NCBI GenBank assembly: GCA_030549495.1
Contig: JAUIRK010000992.1
Span: 300,527 to 364,526 of the forward strand
Source of the DNA: Nectonema munidae
Taxonomy: Eukaryota; Nematomorpha; Nectonematoida; Nectonematidae
Length of the DNA stretch: 64,000 nt
Direction: 5' to 3'
Within the stretch, counting starts at the first letter, position 1. Every line of letters starts with the position of its first letter. The position numbers and the translations under genes were made by a program. Under the pieces are notes generated by a model. The model had not been told where the DNA came from, did no database searches, and worked only from the letters and a program-made list of their open reading frames with translations. Shown piece after piece: positions 1 through 11,265 of the stretch.

Positions 1-1555
1 TTAGAGAGTTAATACAGTTAGTAAGAGTGGGGTACCAATGGTACCATTCATCTGTGGTAGTATCCTGTGATCCATCAAAACGAGATGGTCTTAAGATATT
101 ATCCATATTAAACCTAGATATTGTTGAATAAATTGTTATAAAAGAAAGTGATACCTTTTTCTTTAAGTAAGGTTTTATTCAACAATAAAACAAAGCTAAA
201 TTAAAAAAAATACGTAGCCACCCAAAATAAAGAGTTACCCATTAATAGAGAATGGAGCGGATCGAAATTAGAAGAAAAGAAAAGAAAAAGACTAATATTA
301 ATGATAGTAAAACAAACTTGTTTAAGAAGAGACTTTTAAAACAACACTTTTTAAAGATATTGAAAAATACCAGCTTATATTAAAATAAAAGAATAAATGA
401 AAGTACTTACATTGAAGTACTAATACTTAAGTATAATTGAATCTAAAGACCTATATCATAATTTTTGATAGTTGTTAATAGTATATTAAAAAAAGGATTT
501 CATAAAACAATTTCCTTAAAAAAAATATGAAGCATAAGACGGCATTAAGTTTTTGTAATATAGATAGAATGTAGATGACAGAAAGAGTAATCTAAATTTT
601 TGACCATTTCTTGATTTTCTATAAGAAAACTTGATGAAAACGTTACTACGATTAGATTTTTTGTTCTAAATTGTCTTTTTTAAATTTCAACTCAGCTATC
701 ACAAGCAAGTGATTTTCTCCAACTTTTTGACGGCATTCAACTTAGAAGTTTAAAGTTTAATTTCATAATACTTTATCTAACATGTTTTTGTAATTTTTTT
801 CAATAATTATTCTTTAATAAAGTCTTTTTATCTAAATAATTTATATTTAATTTATTACTGTTTAAATAATATTCGATAAATGTGTAAAATTTTGTATATA
901 GAAAATTTTAACAAATTCTAGAGTAAGGTGAAACTTAATTGTGTGATTAATTCAAATAATAATTGTTGCTTTGATCTGTAAATAACAATCAATCAAATCT
1001 TTCAAAAATTTTCCTTGATTGTTTAATTAAAAATTTATTTATCAAAAAAATACCGTTTATTTATCCATGTAAAATAATCCACACCTTTTCTTTTTGTATA
1101 TTACAAAAATTTTGCAATATAACATATTTTTCCTGATAATATTTTGGCTGTTTTAAAGCTAGAATAACAAAAATACAAAAATGCTGGATAAATTAGAATT
1201 TTACCTAATATTTGCTTAGAAAAGTTTTTTATTTTGGGGAATGCTTGCTTATTTTTGGTTAAGAATGTAACTTTGGTGACACTTATTTTAAAATCTGACC
1301 TTTTGATGATATCACGCTTTCAATTATGTTGTGTTTATAGATTTGGACATTATCAATGATAAGGTAACATTTTTGACGTTGCAGTTTCCCTTTCATTCAA
1401 AAGCTCTTTATAACAAACTATTCATGTTTTTTGAATTGCATGTTCCATCATCTATAGTTTTACACGCAATATTTCACTTTCATTCTTTGCTGTTATTAAC
1501 GCTAAGTTTTTACCCAAATTTAGAAATTAATTATGGGAAAATTATTTAGTTTTAG
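1..1555. other. AT-rich intergenic stretch, no gene seen
   Basis: Open frames here are short, have no recognisable domain and no convincing splice context. The missing upstream exons of the lectin gene that starts at 2882 were looked for here and not found; they may lie before the window. Confidence 0.5.
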
Positions 1556-1738
1556 TAATATTTCTAAATTTACTTTGGCCTGGGACCGAGAAAGTGTATC
1601 GGAGAGGGTTTAGCAATGCTCGAAATAAAGATTGCGTTAGTTCTTTTAATGAGTTCAATGAAATTTATCAAGACCCCAGGTTTACCTCATTATTCTAAAC
1701 TCATTGACTTACAAAAAGCAAAGACATTCTTTAACTAG
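1556..1738 (+). pseudogene. Cytochrome P450 fragment copied from the gene at 9544-11154
   Basis: About 170 bases match the heme-binding region and following helix of the P450 gene 8 kb away, in opposite orientation. From 1568 the frame reads the heme signature GLGPRKCIGE and continues to a stop at 1736-1738. I count about four differences, so identity is roughly 97%. One is a single-base deletion beside the heme motif. Homology stops abruptly inside the coding sequence at the 3' side, where the parent gene continues for about 16 more codons. There are no flanking exons, no start and no poly(A) tract, so it is a recent dispersed copy and not a working gene or a processed retrocopy. Confidence 0.9.
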
Positions 1739-1869
1739 TTTTAGTTTTTATTTATTCTAAATTTGCAGTGCATTTTGCTATCAGAGATTATAACTTTTTT
1801 CCAACTTTGGCGAAACTATTTCTCTTTAATTATGTAAATGTATCTGGGTTTTCCCTTGATTATATAAAA

Positions 1870-2320
1870 CAGGGGCGCAGATGCTAAAAATTATTGGAGG
1901 GAGGGGACAAGCTTTTTTTTATAATTTTTAAAAATTTGTGTCTGAAACTCAACCGTAAGACAAGTAAAGTATTAGGGAAAGTCTACTCACAAACAGTGGC
2001 GTAGCGAAAAATAAAAAATGAGGTGACACAAAGGAGCACGTTTTTTTTTCAAAAAAATAAAAATCTCTGCTTTCTCAGAAGCTTAAGTGTCACGTGGGAT
2101 TGTTTCCAAAAAATTCCAGACTTCACCAATGAATATAGATTTCTAATATCTATAAATTTTTAAGAGGATAAAAATGCGGGTGTTAGTGAAAATGGAGAGG
2201 CACTGCACCACAGAACCGTCGTACACCACTGCTCACAAATCTTTAATTTAAAAATTGAAAATTATTGGTGGAGCGAAAGGTTTTTTCACACCCCTCTCTC
2301 TCTCCTCATGTGCGCCCCTG
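1870..2320. mobile_element. Outer hAT-like MITE with a second MITE inside
   Basis: The ends form inverted repeats: CAGGGGCGCAGATGC at the left and GTGCGCCCCTG at the right. Flanks are atataaaa and atataact, an 8-bp target duplication matching at 6 of 8 positions, which suits hAT transposition. There is no coding capacity. The element is split by the insertion at 1994-2231. Confidence 0.7.
1994..2231. mobile_element. Inner hAT-like MITE with perfect 8-bp target duplication
   Basis: It starts CAGTGGCGTAGCGA and ends CACCACTG, imperfect inverted repeats of the common hAT CAGTGG type. It is flanked by identical copies of ctcacaaa (1986-1993 and 2232-2239). It is 238 bp with no open frame. It lies wholly inside the MITE at 1870-2320, so it is the younger insertion. 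Confidence 0.85.
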
Positions 2321-2881
2321 ATATAACTATAAAATTTAACTTTGATGGCGAATTCCTGCGTGAACTAGTGTTCATAAGACCAAAATAAAATAGTCTGTCA
2401 GAGAGCCTCCATAAAGATTTTTGTGGACTCTAAATGCTTGAAAAGCTTTGCATACACGGTAAAAAAGCATAATTCATTCACGTTATAAGTGATCGTCGTT
2501 TTAGGCCTCGGTTATATGCTCGCAAATATGGCCGAATTATTGCGCCTACCTCTGATACAGATGCCTACACATGCCTTGTAGCATCTCATTTTAGAGGAAG
2601 ATCAATGTCCTTACCAAGTGTCTACATACATACAAACAGAATTAAATTCATACATTATTTTATTTAACTAATAATTTAACCTTTCAGAGAAATTGATTGT
2701 GATTTCCTGAGCTAAATATTTACTTACTCTGAAAGTGTATTTAACGACTTTTTCATAACAAGTATGAGTTCATCATTCAGTTATATATCAATGACGTAGA
2801 AATAGCTTTTTACAACTAAAAAATAGGCGGGTTTGCTACTTTTTGAAGGTTTTTAAATGTGCGTTTATTGTTTTTGATTAG

Positions 2882-4642
2882 GAAATCTCTTCGGATCCAA
2901 AAGAGACTTTAAAGGACTCGCAATATTTTTTGATACGTATAAAAATGATCATGAAAATGAACACAATATGGTACCTTCAAACCTATTGAAAACAGCCTCT
3001 TTTGCCATTATTAAATATAATTATTATGCTTAGAGATTTCCCTACATCTCTGCACACATTTCTGACGGTTCCTATAACTTCAACTCAGATAAAGATGGGT
3101 TGGATAAAAAGCCGTTTGGTTGCAGTTATGCAAGAACCGGAGCCTCTGATCAAAATACCGGAAAGTTCACACTACACATTTCTTACGTTGAAGATGTCTT
3201 ATCAGTATGAAAACCGCTTATTGCAAATGAAGTTAAGATCTTATACTTTGATTTTTTAGGTTTTTTATGAAGAGACGAGTTCATCCACAGGTCATGACGC
3301 TTCAAATCGAATACACTGTACAACGCTTCACAACGTCAAACTTCCCTCTGGCTATCACTTTGGAGTGTCAGCAGAAACGGGAGATTTAACAGGTTTGTTT
3401 TTTAGATTCCATTTTCTTACCTTAATTCATTCGCGCTTTCATTTCATCTGGCTTTTATATTTTATATATGGTTCCAGTAAACAAAAAATTCTTGCTGATA
3501 TATCATTTTATTTATTAAAATAATCATTTTTATTAAAGGTTTCAATAATGTCACCTTTAGAATTATTAATGTCACTTTTGTAATTACCGCTTGAGTTCTG
3601 TCTTTATTTATCTTAGGAACATAGCGGAACTAGGCCGTTGAGTATAAGAACAAAATGGAACGGACTAGTGATGTATCATTTAGATCGGTATCAGCAATCG
3701 CCATTTTTTGTTTAATCGGTATTATTAAATTTTTTATTGTTCACTGATTTTATCAGCCAAACCAATATACCATTTAAAGTTTATACTAGAGCTATAAAGA
3801 GTAAAAGAACCTTTGTATTTTATGCATAGTACTTTGTACATATAATAGTATTTTAATAAAAGCTGTTTTTGCTCTTAATTTGATGTAAAATATATACTCA
3901 ATTCATAAATTCAGTTAGGGATTCTTCACAAATAATGTCAACCAATTTTCCTTGATTTTTGACCCTTCTTCTCAACTTTTGAATATCTATATATTTATGT
4001 ACTTAAAATATTTTATTAGTATCCGCATTATAAAATGTAATCAGTATTTAATTCGACATCGGTGGAAAAATTCATATCAGTACGTACATCACTAGATGGA
4101 CTAACATTTATTAAGACTAGACCGACCCAGACCGTCGCATTGGGTTCTGGAGCAAAGCGCTTTCACCGGTTTTAGCAGATCTGAGCCGAATTTTCAATAG
4201 TCTGCTCTAATGCATGGCCGTAAAGTGTTTTGTTAGAAAAGTTATATCGATATTTATAGCTTGTCTGCGTTTCTCGCATTGGTGTATAATGGTTATACTG
4301 ATAATTGCTATAACACATTTTTTTCTAGAAAATCACGATCTCTACCACATTCTATATTCTCAAGTTAAATGTGATAATGAAGCTCAAGATTCTCTCTCAA
4401 TCATACCATCTCACAATAGAAAGGCGCAAGATAACGGTATGAAGACTAATGAAATATATTTTAAAATTTGTCCCCTTTTCTTCCCTTTAGACTCTCAACA
4501 CATGCGCAATTCCAATAAACCCATGTCGGCATTTTCTAAGTTCCTTATCTTTATTCTTCTTTGTGTTGGTATCGGCATTGCTTACTACGTCACAACGAGT
4601 ATATTTGGGCAGAGTGAAACCTCAAGAAAAAGATTTTATTGA
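2882..4642 (+). CDS. L-type lectin of the VIP36/VIPL family (LMAN2/LMAN2L-like), 3' part of gene
   Basis: Five exons fit with consistent phases: 2882-2970, 3034-3204, 3260-3392, 4329-4436 and 4491-4642 (stop TGA 4640-4642), about 217 residues. The family comprises mannose-binding cargo receptors cycling between ER and Golgi. Exon 1 carries the lectin core GLAIFFDTYKND with the Ca/sugar-binding Asp and Asn. Exon 2 begins FPYIS and holds the first disulfide Cys (FGCS). Exon 3 holds the second Cys (IHCTTL), then GYHFGVSAETGDL; exon 4 starts with NHD, which follows it in the family. The last exon encodes one membrane helix and the short cytosolic tail SRKRFY, the tail of vertebrate VIPL and close to VIP36 KRFY. 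The His of the family motif YDH is a Ser here. The signal peptide and first half of the lectin domain are upstream and not found. Choice between VIP36 and VIPL is open. Confidence 0.9.
3665..4095. mobile_element. MITE in lectin intron, CTAGTGATG ends
   Basis: The ends CTAGTGATGTA and TACATCACTAG are perfect 11-bp inverted repeats. There is no coding frame. A similar internal stretch recurs at 5107-5160, and the same terminal motif bounds the element at 24647-25016, so this is a family. It enlarges the intron between the third and fourth lectin exons to 936 bp. I could not fix the target duplication. Confidence 0.6.
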
Positions 4643-4910
4643 ATGTTGGTGTTTACAACTGATTAAGCGAATTTCCTTTCTTCAAAGAATTATATGAATA
4701 TGTGATTACATAAATTCTTCCCAGTTTCCTTTGATTTTGTTTATAGTAGTATCCAAATTAGTTTTTACGCACATCTGACGCTGTCATTCACCTACTTAAC
4801 TTTCTTAGTGCCTATCCTGATCTTGTAAACGAGACTTGTTGATTCAAAGCCAACATCTTAATGTTGATAACAAACTACGATGTATGAAATGCACGAAAAA
4901 ATTCACATTC

Positions 4911-4916
4911 AATAAA
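4911..4916 (+). terminator. Poly(A) signal AATAAA for the lectin gene
   Basis: The first canonical AATAAA after the stop codon, about 270 bases downstream. Confidence 0.45.
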
Positions 4917-6949
4917 TGATTTACAAAGAATGTTTTATTCTTTTTTTATTATTGTTATAGTTATTTTGGAAGAATGACATTTTTTATTGCAACTATTCTT
5001 TTTAATTTATATTTCTCAGAAACAAATATTTTGAATAACGAAATATTTTTTTAAAATGAAAAGCATCAATACCTCTTGTTCTTATTCTTTTTAAACAAAA
5101 TCAATGTGTCGTTTAATCGGTATTGTTAAATTTTTTATTTTTCACCGATTTTATCTATAACTTATTTTATCTATTATAAATAGATAAAATTATAGATAAA
5201 TTATAGTTATAATTAGGTAATTTAGATAAATTATAGTTGTATTTTATGATTTTATCTATACCTATGACTTCCAATTTTATATTCAAATAGTACGCAAAAA
5301 TTATTATTATTGACCTTATAGTTCGCCTATAGTTAGCTTGACCCAATGGTTCCCAAAATGGACTGTAGTGTCGCCAAAGCGGCGTTTTAAAATTCTGCTG
5401 GGGCGGTCTGAAAACTTACGAATAACAAGCATTAGGTATTAAATTTTTTTCTAGATCGAAACAAAGAAATATATTGTATACTTTATATGATATTTATTAT
5501 ATAAGTGTATATATATTTTGTATATAAAAAAAGTTTGACTTCTCTTCCACCTAGAATATTTTTATTTTTCCCACAGATTGTATCGTAGAAAATCGATTTA
5601 ATGCTGTAAATAAAATTTTAAGTAATGAAAGAAAGCGTATAGATAATGTTAGAGTATGATATCAATCAGAATTAATTTAAGCAATATCGAACCTCTAAGA
5701 AATTTCGAAGATGAATTCTAAATTTAAGGGTCGCATTGAAGTTTATTCATTTTTTTATTCTGAAACAAAATGGATTTTATAAGTGAGGCAGCGTTTCTTG
5801 TAAGTAATGCCTTCAGAGGGTGTTTCTTTTAAAAATGTCTTCTAAGGTGCGTTGAATAGGAAAAGTTTGGGAGCTTTTTTCATTTGAATCCTTCACTTTT
5901 ATAGATGTATATGAACAGTATATCCTTATTTAATATATAGATGAATGCGACTCATATCTATATTCAGACTTAACTTTTATTCTAATTTAAACCTTTTTTC
6001 TCTGTGGAAGATGGAATTTTTTCGAAACGTCAAAATCTCAACAGACCCTTATTATGACGAATCTAAACGAACGTTATTTCTATTTCGATATACTGAAGTG
6101 GAATATATAACGTAGAGATTATAAATGAAAAAAATAATTTTTTGATAATGATTGTGTTCTTCAGTAAGTATGTATATTTAATAAGTAAAAATTAGCGTTG
6201 TTAAATCCTAAAATCATAAAAAAACAAGAATACTATACCATAAAAACAAAGCCCGATTGATTTTCAGTGATATTGACTTCACGAACCCAATTTCTCCAAA
6301 TTGTGCCTGTTAAAATCGTTTTTTTTTTAATTAAAAAGTGTTTTCTTAATGATGCTGAAAACAAAAGGTTTTCCTTAATGTTCAAAGTTACAAAACTCAA
6401 TCAAAATTTCAGTTTTCAATCGTCATTCATTATGAAATCTTGTCTAGTAAATGAAATTATACCAGAGAACAAAATCAATAAAAAACAAAGCAAAGATTCT
6501 CAATCAGTTAGCAAATAATAGGAAGCTAAAGTGCGGAGCTTTTCTTCAGGCATTCTATTTTTTTAATTGTATTTTAAACGTAGGAAAGTTTTTCTCTGCT
6601 GAAGCTACACTAATGGAAAGGTTATGATAATTCTAAATTGGGAAAATTTTCTTCTTTTTCATTAATTTTTAAAATAGGTTGCCTACTTTTCATTTTCTTC
6701 AAAAAAAATTCCGTATTTTAAATTTTCTAAAATTTTCTTTTGGTAATATCATCTATATTAGCAAAAACATTCCACACTATCAGTCAATGTAAGTATGATC
6801 CTTATTTAAAAAACATTTTGATTATTTATAAGTTTTAAAATAAATTAAAGCGTCAATTTTTTATACTTTAAATCCAGTTTTAAGATTTGTAATAATGGAG
6901 TCGTGAAGAATAAAAATATTAATTCTAAAATGTCTTCTGGCGTTGGTAA
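4917..6949. other. Intergenic, low-complexity AT-rich DNA
   Basis: No gene seen. 5107-5160 resembles the interior of the MITE at 3665-4095. 5136-5270 is an imperfect cluster of tagataaatt and its complement. Around 5344 a sequence starting CAATGGTTCCCAAA looks like one end of an old hAT element. Confidence 0.4.
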
Positions 6950-7160
6950 CAGTGACGTACCAAGAGAGGGGTTATCTGTCTCCGGCGCTAAATTATCTGC
7001 ATAAAAATATCATTAATAAAAATTTAATTGAGATCTTTTTAGATAAATAATATTGTAATAAGTACTTGCTCCACTTTTTATTCCAGTTTTCCATACTTAT
7101 ATACCTATATATCACGTTTTGAATTTTGAGGGGTGGCATTTAAAGATAGGCAAACCACTG
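6950..7160. mobile_element. hAT-like MITE with target duplication
   Basis: It starts CAGTGACGTACCA and ends AAACCACTG. Flanks are gttggtaa and gttggtag, matching 7 of 8. It is 211 bp with no open frame. The start resembles the CAGTGGCGTA end of the element at 1994. Confidence 0.7.
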
Positions 7161-7772
7161 GTTGGTAGTGAATTAAAACTTGATTTTACTCTTTCAACAA
7201 ATATTTTTTTCTAATAGAAAGTTTATACACTAAAAATATATAAGTCTTTTTTTATATTCTAGCAGAGTTGGAGGCAAAATATCCGATTCCAAATCCTTAA
7301 AATATTTAAACCTAACTCTTACTTCTAGCTTCGACTAATGATGAGTCACTCATTTCAAACAGTGAACGGTAAAAAAACCTTTATAATAGAGAAAAGCTCT
7401 TTTTATAAGAAGTGCATTACTTTTTTGAAAGAATAAAAATATTTCTTTTATTAAAGTTAATGATTTTGAAAGAGAGAGAGATAGGTTTATGAAGTTCATA
7501 ACAGAAATCATACCTGGGCAGACTACAGGCTGCATACTGCCTGGGGAACATATATGTCGTCCCCTCAATTTTTAAGTTTTTGAAGCCCCCCCCCCATCCT
7601 GCTATCGTCATTTTTGCCTCTTCTGCTTATTTTTTAATACAGAACATCTAGAATTAGTTTACCCCACCCCCTGCTAAGTTTCCACCTTTAGTTTACAAGC
7701 ATTTATGCAAAAATTCAAATCCACTCAAAATTTTTAGATACAAAAGAATCCGAATCCATGTTAGGTTCAAAG

Positions 7773-8048
7773 TAGAGCCCACGCTACCTATTAAATTTTA
7801 GGGCACAAGCCTCCCCGCCCCTCCATCTATTTCTCAAGCCCCCCTAAAAAATTTTTCATTACCCTAAAAAAATATGTCAAACATCTAGCATCCATGATAA
7901 TTTCTTTCATGAAAATCTAATCTGTATAGATATGGCTTGGCAAATACATCATTTGTTTTCTTTTCGCCTTGAAGCAGATTAATCTGATAGTTCAAAAATT
8001 AGTGCCCCAATGAAGCCCCCCCCCCCCTTTTGCTCAGCGCGGGCACTG
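7773..8048. mobile_element. hAT-like MITE, GAGCCC..GCTA family, perfect target duplication
   Basis: The left end reads AGAGCCCACGCTACC and the right end AGCGCGGGCACTG, inverted repeats of CAGNGCCCRCGCT type. It is flanked by identical gttcaaag copies (7765-7772 and 8049-8056). The interior has C runs near both ends. No coding frame. Confidence 0.8.
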
Positions 8049-8516
8049 GTTCAAAGTATTTTCACTAATATGCTTTTATATTTTTTTTCGCAGTTGAGTA
8101 ATTATTTTATTTATTCAAGGATTGAAGTTTCCATTTATATTTATTGTTTTAACACAGGCTTAGCCCGGGGGAGGGTGACAGGAATATGACATTTCGCCTC
8201 CATAATTTAGATAAAGTTCAAATTTATGTTAAAAATGAAGATGAACTTAGTTTAATTTAAATACTATCCAAACTAATTTTTTAGTATACATAAAGCTGAT
8301 TTTTTAAGTATCAAAACTATTTGAAATGCGCCACTATGTCTATGCTAAATTTTAATCTTGTTAATTCTTTTAAAAGAATAGTTTCATAATTAAAAACATT
8401 TTTTCAACATTATATTTTACTTAATGTAAAGAAAATTATGCTGAGAAGGCCTGAATAAAAGTTGGAAGATGTAAATAAGGAAGTTAAAAGGTAAAACTTT
8501 TATTCAAATCAACTTT

Positions 8517-8621
8517 CTAATTTTGTTGGCTCCGACATTACCTGCATAAATTTTAAAATTGAGTGGATTCGAATAAAACTCTTCGTTGTTTTTACTAAAA
8601 TGCTGGAGCCAACAAAATTAA
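8517..8621. repeat. Short inverted repeat able to form a hairpin
   Basis: Arms of about 20 bases (left 8517-8539 containing TTTTGTTGGCTCC, right 8599-8621 containing GGAGCCAACAAAA) are separated by about 60 bases. It may be a tiny MITE; no clear target duplication was found. Confidence 0.55.
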
Positions 8622-8682
8622 AAAGCTTCAGTTTTTGAAAATATATTTTAAAAATGACATTATCTACCCCTAACCATGAGCC

Positions 8683-8990
8683 CAGAGCCCGCGCTACCTA
8701 TATATTTTTGGGGCAAGTGCCCCCCCCCCCTCCCCGTTTTATTTTTTGCCCCCCCCCCCCCCGAAAATTTTCAACTTGCCCCAAGTGTCTTAACTTTAGA
8801 AAAAATTATAAAAACATATAGCTGTGCAAGTAACTTTGAGAACATTTATGCCATATATTGGTAACAAAACTGTTTGAAAATGATTAAATGCCTTCATAAC
8901 AATTTGTTTTTGTAATTTTTATAGTACTTCTGATAAGATAATAATTTTTTCCCATAATGTATTTATTGCCCCTTCACAGCCCCAACAATA
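8683..8990. mobile_element. Second, right-truncated copy of the GAGCCC..GCTA MITE family
   Basis: It begins CAGAGCCCGCGCTACCTAT, nearly the left end of the element at 7773, followed by the same C-rich and GGGGCAAG-type interior. The right end fades near a GCCCC motif about 8985 and I see no matching terminal repeat, so the end is approximate. Confidence 0.55.
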
Positions 8991-9224
8991 ATTTTTACCA
9001 AGGTGTATTTTTATATTTCCAATCAAACACGGAGCAATTATAGAAAATTATCAAATTAAATACACTGGAAAGTCTAGCATATACTGTACTAATGTGTAAT
9101 TGAATAAATATTTAAAATCACAATGATCTTTGCACCGTTGTCTTCCCTTTATTATATAATCATATATTGAGCAAATTTTATGCTAAATGGAAGTAATATG
9201 AAATTGATTATAAAGAATAAAATT

Positions 9225-9335
9225 ATAAGAGGTTATTGGATGTCTTTATCCTCTTGAGGGTTCGGAAGATAGTGACTAAAAAATATGAGAGGTTGTCTCT
9301 CGTGTCCAACCTCTTGAGGTTTTAAAAGATTAAAA
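9225..9335. repeat. Two-unit imperfect tandem repeat
   Basis: Two units of about 70 bases each contain AGAGGTT followed by CCTCTTGAGG. The copies differ at many positions. Confidence 0.35.
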
Positions 9336-9404
9336 AGTATTCTTTATTTTTAAACCTAGAGTTATTTACTATATACTTGTATGAATAAATTTTTTCAATG
9401 GTAC

Positions 9405-9410
9405 TTTATT
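9405..9410 (-). terminator. Possible poly(A) signal of the P450 gene
   Basis: TTTATT on the + strand is AATAAA for the minus-strand gene, about 135 bases after its stop codon. Confidence 0.4.
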
Positions 9411-9543
9411 TCTGTTTAAAAATTTTAGTTGCTTATCAAAAGAAAGTAGAAGTTTAAAAAATAAAATTTAGTTTTAAATTTGGGAAAAATGTTGCATATA
9501 TATTATATAAAAAATTATATTCAATATATAATTTGCTAAATTA

Positions 9544-11154
9544 TTAAACTTTTCTCCTTTGTTCAATTCCAATATTGAGTCCATCATCAGGATAGTTAAA
9601 GAATGTCTTTGTTTTTTGTAAGTCAATGAGTTTAGAATAATGAGGTAAACCTGGGGTCTTGATAAATTTCATTGAACTCATTAAAAGAACTAGCGCAATC
9701 TTTATTTCGAGCATTGCTAAACGCTCTCCGATACACTTTCTCGGTCCCAGGCCAAAGGTAAAAAAAGAAATAATGTTCTCACTGTTTTCGTGAAAGAATC
9801 TTTCCGGCTTGAAATCTTTGGGACAACTCCACAAATCAGGGTGCTTATTCAAATAATGGATAGGAATGACTATCCTCTCCCCTTTCCTTATGGATACAGC
9901 AGGATCACAAAATTCAATATCCGCGTTGGCAACACGATCAATCTGAAAAACAGGCGAATTCAACCGAAGTGTTTCTTTGATGAATGCTTCCAGCTTGGGT
10001 AAGTTTTTGTAGTCTTCATAATTTAGCGGTGAAAAGGATCCTACGCTTCCCATAACCAATTGAATTTCCTCATGAACTTCCTCTTGCCAATTCGGAAACT
10101 GGGTAAACATGTAAAGTATTAAGGCCAATGCGGTTGACGTCGTTTCATATGCGGCTATGATGAACAAACATGAATTTGCTAGAACTTCAGCTTCTGATAT
10201 CCTTACAGCTCCACTTTCCACTTTTTCGCCGCCTTCTTCCTTCGCCTTTCCATTTGCTCTTTCATCTCTGCTCTCTACACCCTCCATTCCGTTATAAGCT
10301 TTGAGAAGTAGGGAGAGGAAATCACTTCTTTCATCCAAATCTTCTCCTCTTAAATTTATCGTTTTTTTAACGATGTCCACGAAAAAATCTAAACTTTTAG
10401 CGTCCAAGACACTCATCTTTGATCCAAAAAAGGGCAAGAACTTTTGAAGAAATGGAAAAATTGTGAACAGTAAAACTTTTTTGCTAAAGATCGAAGAACC
10501 AACTCTCTTTTTTGCGTGGAAAATAAATAAGTTGTCATTGTCCTTGTAAGAATCCATTTCAAGTCCAAAAGCTGTACTCGCGATAGAATCCATTGTATAG
10601 AAGCCGAAGATCGTTTTAGCTTCAAAAGAAGCGGAACAACTTTTTTTGAAATTTTTGTCGCACTCTTCGATTATATTTTCATTCAAACATTTCGCACATT
10701 TTTCAATGGAAGGAATCATTGCTTTTAATTTGTGGGGCGTAAATGTTGGCAGGATTGCTCTTCGTAGTCTGCGCCAACTTTCATCTTTTGCGAATAGCAA
10801 AGAATTTTCAGCAATAATGTCATTTGAAACAAATGCTATATTTCTGTTTCTAAAGTTATTAAATTTTGAGACAAGAATTTCTTTTAGGGTATTTGGATTC
10901 GCCACCATCAAGGCTGAACGACCACCGCTCTGAAACATAAATATTTCTCCAAACTTAGAAATCCATCTTTCTTGAGTTTTTTCCACTCCAAAAAAAAAGT
11001 ATTCCCATAAATTTCCAATAAATGGCAGAGGTATAGGGTAGGGTCTGCCTGAAAGTTGCAAGGAAATCAAGGAGGAAATGAAATAATAGATAGTGAAGCA
11101 AATGGAAGGAAAGAAGAGAAGAGTTAACGGAGATATCAAAATGCTTCCAATCAT
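9544..11154 (-). CDS. Cytochrome P450 monooxygenase, probably CYP3 clan
   Basis: A complete 536-residue single-exon P450: a heme-thiolate enzyme inserting one oxygen atom into lipophilic substrates with electrons from NADPH-P450 reductase on the ER face. Residues 1-33 are a hydrophobic membrane anchor followed by a Pro-rich hinge (RPYPIPLPF). The C-helix WRRLR is at 127-131, the I-helix AAYETTS at 334-340, ExxR at 394-397 and PERF at 450-453. The heme loop FGLGPRKCIG is at 467-476 with the axial Cys at 474. All core motifs are present, so it should be functional. The I-helix starts AA where A-G is usual. Residues 292-318 form a charged loop rich in Glu, Lys and Gly. The start ATG has A at -3. 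Clan assignment is from general resemblance only; substrate unknown. A copy of its heme region lies at 1556-1738. Confidence 0.95.
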   Translation of the reverse strand: MIGSILISPLTLLFFPSICFTIYYFISSLISLQLSGRPYPIPLPFIGNLWEYFFFGVEKTQERWISKFGEIFMFQSGGRSALMVANPNTLKEILVSKFNNFRNRNIAFVSNDIIAENSLLFAKDESWRRLRRAILPTFTPHKLKAMIPSIEKCAKCLNENIIEECDKNFKKSCSASFEAKTIFGFYTMDSIASTAFGLEMDSYKDNDNLFIFHAKKRVGSSIFSKKVLLFTIFPFLQKFLPFFGSKMSVLDAKSLDFFVDIVKKTINLRGEDLDERSDFLSLLLKAYNGMEGVESRDERANGKAKEEGGEKVESGAVRISEAEVLANSCLFIIAAYETTSTALALILYMFTQFPNWQEEVHEEIQLVMGSVGSFSPLNYEDYKNLPKLEAFIKETLRLNSPVFQIDRVANADIEFCDPAVSIRKGERIVIPIHYLNKHPDLWSCPKDFKPERFFHENSENIISFFTFGLGPRKCIGERLAMLEIKIALVLLMSSMKFIKTPGLPHYSKLIDLQKTKTFFNYPDDGLNIGIEQRRKV

Positions 11155-11245
11155 TTTGCTATGAATATTTTAGATGGAAAGGAAGTGTTTGAAGTTTATA
11201 TGAGGAAATTATTCTCAGTAGCGTGATGCTTTTACTTGAATGAGT

Positions 11246-11265
11246 ATTTTATTATATATATATAT
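11246..11265 (-). promoter_or_regulatory. TATA-like AT run upstream of the P450 gene
   Basis: Read on the minus strand this is a TATATA run followed by ATAAAATA, about 95 bases before the ATG. Another TATAAA match (11195-11200) is only about 40 bases before the ATG. Base composition makes either likely by chance. Confidence 0.2.

Noticed and set aside
1331-1549. 72-codon frame just before the P450 fragment
   Set aside because: No similarity to P450 or any family I know; composition is like the flanks.
5136-5270. TAGATAAATT cluster as a possible minisatellite
   Set aside because: Period is irregular; low complexity explains it.
9790-10933. Open frames antisense to or out of frame with the P450 gene
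   Set aside because: They are shadows of the conserved coding sequence on the other strand and show no motifs.
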